Shown here: positions 51,071 to 56,206 of the stretch, one piece after another
Numbering within the stretch: position 1 is the first letter of the stretch
Layout: each line of letters starts with the position of its first letter
Assembly: GCA_934394585.1 (NCBI GenBank)
Contig: CAKRQU010000011.1
Location: 1 to 56,206 of the forward strand
Length of the DNA stretch: 56,206 nucleotides
Reading direction: 5' to 3'
From: an uncultured Eubacteriales bacterium
GTDB lineage: Bacteria; Bacillota; Clostridia; Oscillospirales; CAG-272
Notes under the pieces: model-generated
Databases searched by the model: none
What the model was told of the DNA's origin: nothing
What the model saw: the letters and a program-made list of their open reading frames with translations, nothing else
Made by a program: the position numbers and the translations under genes

Positions 51071-52468
51071 TCAGAATTCCAGTTTGGCTTCGATATAGGA
51101 AACGAGGTTTTCTATCTTTATGCGTTCCTGCTGCATTGTGTCGCGGTCACGTACCGTTACGCAGCCGTCTGTTTCGGAATCGAAATCATAGGTTATGCAG
51201 AAAGGCGTGCCTATTTCGTCTTCGCGGCGATAGCGCTTACCTATAGAGCCTGTTTCATCGTAATCAACGGCGAAATGCTTTGCGAGATTGTTGTGAATTT
51301 CCATGGCTTTGTCGCCGAGCTTCTTCGAAAGAGGAAGAACAGCCGCCTTGAAAGGCGCGAGCGCGGGATGGAAATGAAGCACCGTGCGTACATCGCCTCC
51401 CTCGAGAGCTTCCTCATCATAAGCTTCCGTAAGGAAAGCGAGGAACGAACGCTCTACGCCGAGGCTGGGTTCAACCACATAAGGAATATAGCGGGTATTC
51501 TTTTCGGGATCGAAATATGTGAGATCCTTGCCGGAGGTATTCTGATGCTGCGTGAGGTCGTAATCTGTGCGGTCTGCCACGCCCCAGAGCTCACCCCAGC
51601 CGAACGGAAACATAAATTCGAAATCGGTGGTAGCTTTTGAATAGAAGCAAAGCTCCTCGGGATCGTGATCGCGCAGGCGGAGATTTTCTTCCTTTATGCC
51701 GAGGCTGAGAAGCCAGTTTTTGCAGAAGGAACGCCAGTAAGAGAACCATTCGAGATCCGTATCGGGTTCGCAGAAAAATTCCAGCTCCATCTGCTCAAAT
51801 TCACGCACGCGGAAAATGAAGTTTCCGGGGGTGATTTCGTTTCGGAAAGATTTGCCTATCTGACCGATACCGAAAGGCAGTTTTTTACGCGTGGTGCGCT
51901 GAACGTTTGCAAAGTTTACAAAAATGCCCTGTGCCGTTTCGGGACGGAGATAAACCGTATTTTTGGCATCTTCCGTGACGCCCTGGAATGTTTTGAACAT
52001 CAGATTGAACTGACGGATATCGGTGAAATTGTGCTTGCCGCAGGTCGGGCAGGGGATATTGTTTTCTTCGATGAAATTTTTCATTTCTTCCTGCGAAAAA
52101 GCATCGATGGGTTTTTCGAGAGTTTTGCCTGTCTTTTCGCAGAAATCTTCGATAAGCTTGTCCGCACGGAAACGCTCTTTGCATTCGCGGCAGTCCATGA
52201 GCGGATCGGAAAAACCGCCGAGATGACCCGATGCCACCCATGTCTGCGGATTCATGAGAATAGCCGCGTCAAGACCTACATTGTAGGGGCTTTCGGTAAC
52301 GAATTTTTTCCACCATGCCTTTTTGATATTGTTTTTCAGTTCTACGCCGAGGGGACCGTAGTCCCATGTATTTGCCAGACCGCCGTAAATTTCGCTGCCC
52401 GCAAATACAAAGCCGCGGTTTTTGCAAAGCGCGACGAGCTTGTCCATTGTTTTTTCGGTATTTTTCAT
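51071..52468 (-). CDS. glyS: Glycyl-tRNA synthetase, dimeric type
   Basis: A 465-residue class II synthetase that charges tRNA-Gly. The N-terminus (LCKNRGFVFAGSEIYGGLANTWDYGPLGVELKNNIKKAWW, residues about 14-53) is typical of the alpha2-type enzyme, as in Bacillota that lack separate glyQ/glyS. A zinc-like pair CRECKERF and CPTCGKHNF follows at about 93-145. Class II motifs are visible: FRNEITPGNFIFRVREFEQMELEFF (motif 2 area) and the C-terminal anticodon-binding domain from about 365. The start overlaps the ruvX stop by 4 bases. Confidence 0.95.
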   Translation of the reverse strand: MKNTEKTMDKLVALCKNRGFVFAGSEIYGGLANTWDYGPLGVELKNNIKKAWWKKFVTESPYNVGLDAAILMNPQTWVASGHLGGFSDPLMDCRECKERFRADKLIEDFCEKTGKTLEKPIDAFSQEEMKNFIEENNIPCPTCGKHNFTDIRQFNLMFKTFQGVTEDAKNTVYLRPETAQGIFVNFANVQRTTRKKLPFGIGQIGKSFRNEITPGNFIFRVREFEQMELEFFCEPDTDLEWFSYWRSFCKNWLLSLGIKEENLRLRDHDPEELCFYSKATTDFEFMFPFGWGELWGVADRTDYDLTQHQNTSGKDLTYFDPEKNTRYIPYVVEPSLGVERSFLAFLTEAYDEEALEGGDVRTVLHFHPALAPFKAAVLPLSKKLGDKAMEIHNNLAKHFAVDYDETGSIGKRYRREDEIGTPFCITYDFDSETDGCVTVRDRDTMQQERIKIENLVSYIEAKLEF

Positions 52469-52917
52469 ATTTTTTTGTCCTCTGTATCTTTAGATTTTTT
52501 GTTTTTTGTCATGTCCATATAATCCTGCAGGATTATTTCAGCCGCGAGCGAATCGACTGTAGCGCGGTGATTTTTTGTTTTAATGCCGGATTCGCGCAGA
52601 TATGTGTGCGCGATAACCGTGGTGCAACGCTCGTCATAAAGCGTGACGGGTATATTTCCGCACTGCGCTATTTTGTCGGCAAAAGCTATGCAGGCCTGTG
52701 CTTTTTCACCGAGGGAACCGTCCATATTCACGGGCTTTCCCACCACTATCAGCGAAATGCCCAGTTCTTTCGCCTTTGCGGCGATTTCCGCCGCGGCTTT
52801 GTCCGCATTATAGCTTTTTACGTTTCCGATGCCGTGCGCATACATTCCGAGATCGTCGGAAACGGCAAGACCCGTGCGCGCCGCGCCGAAATCAACTCCG
52901 AGAAGCTTATCTGCCAT
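52465..52917 (-). CDS. ruvX: Putative pre-16S rRNA nuclease / Holliday junction resolvase YqgF
   Basis: A 150-residue RNase H-fold protein. Catalytic motifs are LLGVDFGAARTGLAVSD with D9, VGKPVNMDGS, and the C-terminal VDSLAAEIILQDYMD. The family is essential in several bacteria; it processes pre-16S rRNA ends, and an older proposal made it a Holliday junction resolvase. It overlaps glyS by 4 bases and follows the PfkB-like gene by 12, so the three are one transcription unit. AAGGAGA precedes the ATG. Confidence 0.92.
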   Translation of the reverse strand: MADKLLGVDFGAARTGLAVSDDLGMYAHGIGNVKSYNADKAAAEIAAKAKELGISLIVVGKPVNMDGSLGEKAQACIAFADKIAQCGNIPVTLYDERCTTVIAHTYLRESGIKTKNHRATVDSLAAEIILQDYMDMTKNKKSKDTEDKKI

Positions 52918-52929
52918 TTTTTCTCCTTA

Positions 52930-53988
52930 TCAGAAACCGTTGCGGTTCAGATCCACTTTATTTTCGGAAATGTATTTATCCACATCGGCTTTGCTGGGGA
53001 TATATTCGAGATTTCCGTTTGCCGCGCGGGCGAGAAGCGAAACTATCTGAGCATATCTGGCGGCGCGGACGGGATGACGGCTTTTGAAAAATTCATAAGC
53101 GAAAGCGCCTATGTATATCGGCGAGAAAAATTCCTTGCCCTCTGCCGCAGTGCGCAGAGTATGCGGAGCCTCGGCAAATTCATAAGTATTGCCGTCGTAA
53201 ACAAAAGACACGCCTTTTTTGTTTATCACATAGAATTTCGCCTTTATTTTGGAGGAAAGCGAAATTATGGCGCGGACGGCTTTATCGGCATTGTCGGGGA
53301 AAAATCCCGTGAGATTATAAACCTCGTCCTCGGATATGATGAGCGCCTTGACATTTTTCAGGCTGTCAAGCGGCAGCTTTGCCGTATGTGAATTGTATTC
53401 GAGAATGAGATCGAGATTTTGTTCTGCTGCGCGGTTCAGCGCGTAAACGGCGAGATCCTCGTATTCCGTGCGTTTTACTATATGAACGCGCTTTTCGCCG
53501 CCGTCTTTATCCTCCGAAAGATCGTCGTCGGTGGAAATTTCCTCCTCCACCTCATGAGCTACGAGCAGAGGCTCCTGCGGGATGATCATCGCATCCGGAT
53601 AAGATGCGAGAGCATTGTCGATATCTTCTCTGGAAATAAGCTCTCCCACGCCGCGGGAAATATAATCCGTATGCCCGCCGAGATCGTCGTAGAGCGTGAC
53701 GCTCATGCCTGTCTGATATCCCTCTACCATTTCTATATTTTCGGTTATGATGCCGCATTTTTCATAGTAACGAGCTAGGCGTTCGCCGTTGGTATCCGCA
53801 CCGAGCTTGGAGCAGAACGCGCAGGAGCCGCCCAGCTTTGCTATGGAAATCGCCGTGGAAACGCTTTTGCCGAATGCATGAAAACGGTAAGCGCCGCCCT
53901 CTATGGTATCGCCGTCTTTCTTTTTCGGATTAACCTTCATGCGCAGATTCATGTAGCTGTTTCCTATGACGAGAATTTTCTTGTCCAT
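52930..53988 (-). CDS. PfkB/ribokinase-fold protein lacking the catalytic motif
   Basis: A 352-residue protein with the ribokinase fold: N-terminal ILVIGNSYMNLRMKV, the region around FGKSVSTAISIAKLGGSCAFCSKLG (39-63), and the C-terminal IGAFAYEFFKS. Two things are odd. The usual DTxGAGDxF motif, whose Asp is the catalytic base, reads TAAEGKEFFSPIYIGAF (280-296), with neither GAGD nor Asp. The N-terminal GGKGxN motif is also changed. A charged insertion (EEEISTDDDLSEDKDGGEK, 148-166) is unusual. It is probably a non-catalytic or highly diverged relative. It heads the operon with ruvX and glyS and has its own promoter. Confidence 0.75.
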   Translation of the reverse strand: MDKKILVIGNSYMNLRMKVNPKKKDGDTIEGGAYRFHAFGKSVSTAISIAKLGGSCAFCSKLGADTNGERLARYYEKCGIITENIEMVEGYQTGMSVTLYDDLGGHTDYISRGVGELISREDIDNALASYPDAMIIPQEPLLVAHEVEEEISTDDDLSEDKDGGEKRVHIVKRTEYEDLAVYALNRAAEQNLDLILEYNSHTAKLPLDSLKNVKALIISEDEVYNLTGFFPDNADKAVRAIISLSSKIKAKFYVINKKGVSFVYDGNTYEFAEAPHTLRTAAEGKEFFSPIYIGAFAYEFFKSRHPVRAARYAQIVSLLARAANGNLEYIPSKADVDKYISENKVDLNRNGF

Positions 53989-54021
53989 AATGATGCCTTC
54001 CTTATTTGTTTTATAAAATAT

Positions 54022-54050
54022 ATTTTATCATAGTATGCCGCTGTTGTAAA
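54022..54050 (-). promoter_or_regulatory. Sigma-A promoter of the PfkB-ruvX-glyS operon
   Basis: On the minus strand, TTTACA (complement of 54045-54050) and TAAAAT (complement of 54022-54027) with a 17-base spacer, about 35 bases before the start codon. Confidence 0.75.
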
Positions 54051-54081
54051 TAGAAAAAAGCGAAAATAAGATAAATTTCAC

Positions 54082-54696
54082 CTATTCGCGAAAAAGCTTT
54101 CTCCCGAGAGGAAGCAAAACTGCGCCGACCATATTTCCCGCAGTTATCACGAGCAGGCGGAGCATGGTTCCGGCATTTATCATGCGTGCGGCACAGAAAT
54201 AAAACATATCCGCCACGCAGTGTTCAAATCCGCAGAGAATAAATATCGATATGGAAAGGAAAAGCACGATATATTTGCCCGCCTCATGCGGGATTTTTTT
54301 ATATCCGTCCACACCGAAAAACATGAGAAGATTGCAGAAAATGCCCAGTATGAAAAGGCTTATGAGACTGTCACTCAGCCTTGCCTCGGTAAAAGTCACC
54401 GCTGTCTGCATTGCGGACATACGCGTGAGATTTGTCAGTGCGGCGACGAGCCATGTGCCGGCGAAATTTCCTATCCATGTGATGAGTAATATGATGAGAT
54501 AAGACGGCGGATTTTCAAATATATATCCGTCTTTTCCCGTAAAAAGGAAAAAACCGCATGTGACCACCATAAAAAGCGCGAATGTAAAAAGCAGAGAGCC
54601 GAGATTTTTGTCGCTTATGCGACAATACATAAAACCGGCTATGCCGACGACAATGCCGGCAAAAACAGCTTTTACAAAAGCCGAAATATATTTCAT
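54082..54696 (-). CDS. Formate/nitrite transporter (FNT) family channel
   Basis: A 204-residue membrane protein with six hydrophobic segments. The family signatures are GFEHCVADMFYF (about 160-171), equal to the GFEHxxANM region of FocA/NirC, and the last helix GNMVGAVLLPLG. It is shorter than typical FNT proteins (250-290 residues), mainly at the N-terminus and loops. Such channels pass formate, nitrite, lactate or hydrosulfide; which one cannot be told. AAGGAGG lies just before ATG 54696 and a perfect TTGACA promoter upstream. It is a single-gene unit. Confidence 0.85.
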   Translation of the reverse strand: MKYISAFVKAVFAGIVVGIAGFMYCRISDKNLGSLLFTFALFMVVTCGFFLFTGKDGYIFENPPSYLIILLITWIGNFAGTWLVAALTNLTRMSAMQTAVTFTEARLSDSLISLFILGIFCNLLMFFGVDGYKKIPHEAGKYIVLFLSISIFILCGFEHCVADMFYFCAARMINAGTMLRLLVITAGNMVGAVLLPLGRKLFRE

Positions 54697-54729
54697 TTTA
54701 CCCTCCTTGAAAGGTATTTTTTTGTAAAT

Positions 54730-54758
54730 ATTTTACCATGCGTGACGATATTTGTCAA
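54730..54758 (-). promoter_or_regulatory. Sigma-A promoter of the FNT channel gene
   Basis: On the minus strand, TTGACA (complement of 54753-54758) and TAAAAT (complement of 54730-54735) with a 17-base spacer, close to consensus. Confidence 0.82.
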
Positions 54759-54795
54759 GGCTGGCACAATGAAAGAGGAAAAAATAAAAATGTAC

Positions 54796-54824
54796 TTGCA
54801 AAAAGCAACGTTTTGTGATATCAT
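54796..54824 (+). promoter_or_regulatory. Candidate promoter of nahK
   Basis: TTGCAA at 54796-54801 and TATCAT at 54819-54824 with a 17-base spacer; a better TATAAT at 54824-54829 has a spacer too long for this -35. GGAGG lies near 54850 before the ATG. Confidence 0.55.
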
Positions 54825-54857
54825 ATAATAACCGACAAAAATAAAAGCGGAGGCTTT

Positions 54858-55946
54858 ATGAAATATACAATAGCTATATGCGAAAATTTTGATATACACG
54901 GAAACGCCGTGCAGTCAGTGCCGATTACCGAGGGACTGATAAACAGTACATACAAAATCACAACAGACGCGGGAAAGGACTATGTTCTCCAGAAAATAAA
55001 TACAAATGTTTTCAAAAATCCCGATGAGCTGATGGCAAATATAGAAAACGTGACTGAATTTATGGCAAAAAAAGTCGACGATCCCGAGCGCGAAACGCTT
55101 ACCGTGATAAAAACAAAGGACGGCGGGCTTTATTTTCGCGCGCAGGACGGCGGTTGCTGGAGAATGTATAAATTTATAGAGGGAGCGAAATCCATTCAGG
55201 CGGCGGAAAATGAATTTTCGCTTTACTTTGCGGCAAAGGCTTTCGGAAAATTCCAGCGCCTGCTCGGCGATTACGATGCGGCTTCTCTCTATGAAACAAT
55301 ACCGAATTTTCACAATACGGTGAGCCGTTTTGCCGATTTCAAAGCGGCTGTGGAAGGCGCTTCACCTGAACGCAGAGAAGAATGTGCCGCCGAAATAGAG
55401 AAAATATACGGGCTGGAGCCGTATGCTCATCTAATAGTGGATGGGCTGGCAAACGGCACATTGCCGCTTCGCGTTACTCACAATGATACAAAGCTGAATA
55501 ATGTCATGCTCGACAATGTAACGGGCGAAGGCGTATGCGTAATAGATCTGGATACGGTAATGCCGGGGTCGCTCCTTTATGATTTCGGCGACGGCATACG
55601 TTTTGCCGCGTGCAACAGCGCCGAGGATGAGCGCGATCTTTCAAAGGTATATCACCGCCTCGATCTTTTCAGCCAGTATACGCGCGGTTTTCTCGAGGGT
55701 ATAGGCGAGAATATCACGGAAAACGAGCGTGCTATGCTGCCCGTGTCCGCTGTGATTATGACTTACGAGCTGGTTTTGCGTTTTCTCGGAGATTATCTGA
55801 ATGGCGATATTTATTTCAAAACGGCAGAGGACAGACCGAAGCATAATCTGGAGCGCGCTCGTGCTCAGTTGAAGCTGACTCTGGATACCATATCCAAGCT
55901 GGATGAAATGAAAGCCATAGTGGAAAAATATTCCGTTTCAAAATAA
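54858..55946 (+). CDS. nahK: N-acetylhexosamine 1-kinase (NahK/LnpB type)
   Basis: A 362-residue kinase of the aminoglycoside-phosphotransferase fold that phosphorylates GlcNAc or GalNAc at C1 in the lacto-N-biose/galacto-N-biose pathway. From memory of the bifidobacterial enzyme, the match is long and collinear: ITEGLINSTYKITT, YVLQKINTNVF, WRMYKFIEG, ETIPNFHNTVSRFADFKAAVEG, and PLRVTHNDTKLNNVMLD with catalytic D210, followed by IDLDTVMPGSLLYDFGDGIRF with the metal-binding D230/D232. The length is typical. The pathway partner genes (lnpA, lnpC, lnpD) are not in this window. Use of mucin or milk-type glycans fits with the GH29 gene elsewhere. Confidence 0.88.
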   Translation: MKYTIAICENFDIHGNAVQSVPITEGLINSTYKITTDAGKDYVLQKINTNVFKNPDELMANIENVTEFMAKKVDDPERETLTVIKTKDGGLYFRAQDGGCWRMYKFIEGAKSIQAAENEFSLYFAAKAFGKFQRLLGDYDAASLYETIPNFHNTVSRFADFKAAVEGASPERREECAAEIEKIYGLEPYAHLIVDGLANGTLPLRVTHNDTKLNNVMLDNVTGEGVCVIDLDTVMPGSLLYDFGDGIRFAACNSAEDERDLSKVYHRLDLFSQYTRGFLEGIGENITENERAMLPVSAVIMTYELVLRFLGDYLNGDIYFKTAEDRPKHNLERARAQLKLTLDTISKLDEMKAIVEKYSVSK

Positions 55947-55970
55947 GAGGAAGTTTTCTTTGTGAAAAGA

Positions 55971-56206
55971 AATAAAAGCTGCGCTTTTCGTAAAGCGCGG
56001 AAAAGAAGCGGGCGGCTCTTGCCGCCCGTGTTTTTTTGTCCAGACGGGGACGGGCGTACTTTTTGCAAAAAAGTACACAAAAAAGTACTCTTTGCCAAGA
56101 GTGGGCGGGCGACTGCGGTCGCCCGAGGTACGATCGCGCTTTTGAGTGACCAAAAGCGCGGGAAAAGTCATCAAAGGAAGGCTCCTCGCCCTCCTTTGCA
56201 AACTAC
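55971..56206 (+). repeat. Dispersed hairpin-rich element, copy 4 (cut by window end)
   Basis: Left end module of the element, then the start of module F. The 40 bases 56167-56206 are identical to 25038-25077 and, inverted, to 7613-7652. The CGGGCGAC-type hairpin and AAAAGTAC hairpins of the end module are visible between 56040 and 56130. It follows nahK directly. Confidence 0.87.
56009..56037 (+). terminator. Intrinsic terminator of nahK inside the repeat end
   Basis: CGGGCGGC (56009-56016) and GCCGCCCG (56021-56028) pair around a TCTT loop, then a T-run. A closely similar hairpin in inverse orientation is at 25533-25555. Confidence 0.85.

Noticed and set aside
52930..53988. Functional ribokinase or fructokinase
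   Set aside because: The catalytic GAGD motif is absent, so a kinase function should not be assigned.

Overview
The window looks like a chromosomal segment of a spore-forming Clostridia-type Bacillota. The basis is gene content: a Gram-positive PolC, the gene order pyrH-frr-uppS-cdsA-dxr-rseP-ispG-polC, a hup-rqcP-yabP-yabQ-divIC string (yabP and yabQ are sporulation genes), AddA/AddB instead of RecBCD, a dimeric-type glycyl-tRNA synthetase, and strong AGGAGG-type ribosome binding sites with sigma-A promoters. I saw no rRNA, tRNA, CRISPR array or transposase gene.

Layout. 1-525 is part of a dispersed repeat element. 526-6996 is a plus-strand glycan operon: GH13 amylase-like enzyme, small lipoprotein, GH31 glucosidase/xylosidase-like enzyme, GH29 fucosidase, and an iron-sulfur protein of the QueG type. 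None of the hydrolases has a signal peptide, so they probably act on imported oligosaccharides. 7044-7898 is a second repeat copy. 7948-9384 (minus) is an M6-type metallopeptidase. 9554-12226 holds a promoter, a 25-codon leader ORF, an EamA transporter, a serine acetyltransferase and a HAD phosphatase. 12245-22892 is the pyrH to polC housekeeping operon, and 22942-24828 is hup to divIC. 24876-25593 is a third repeat copy.

25594-40405 is a long minus-strand run. Read in transcription order it encodes a QueG-like protein, a coiled-coil membrane protein, AddB, a radical SAM protein and its DUF2344 partner, a TrpR-like regulator, a methyltransferase, Hsp33, a small membrane protein, and a four-gene redox set (D-2-hydroxyacid dehydrogenase, old-yellow-enzyme-type flavoprotein, SDR, FrdA-like flavoprotein) of unknown substrate. 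A compact region of face-to-face promoters at 40436-40511 separates it from the plus-strand run: type IIA topoisomerase B and A subunits, a degenerate response regulator, AddA and a membrane protein. Then come a 29-residue cysteine-rich peptide with a sporulation-like promoter and a lipoprotein. A minus-strand operon follows (degenerate PfkB-family protein, ruvX, glyS), then an FNT-family channel, and finally nahK (N-acetylhexosamine 1-kinase) leading into a fourth repeat copy at the right edge.

The most unusual feature is the dispersed element, about 0.7-0.85 kb, present in two essentially complete and two edge-truncated copies. It carries no convincing gene. It has inverted hairpin-rich ends and a core in which several hairpins are kept across copies, with compensating changes and strand-specific G-U pairs, as expected of a transcribed structured RNA. 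Other points of interest are the cysteine-rich peptide, the leader ORF, the PfkB-like protein lacking its catalytic motif, and the redox cluster. All statements rest on reading the sequence; no database search was run.
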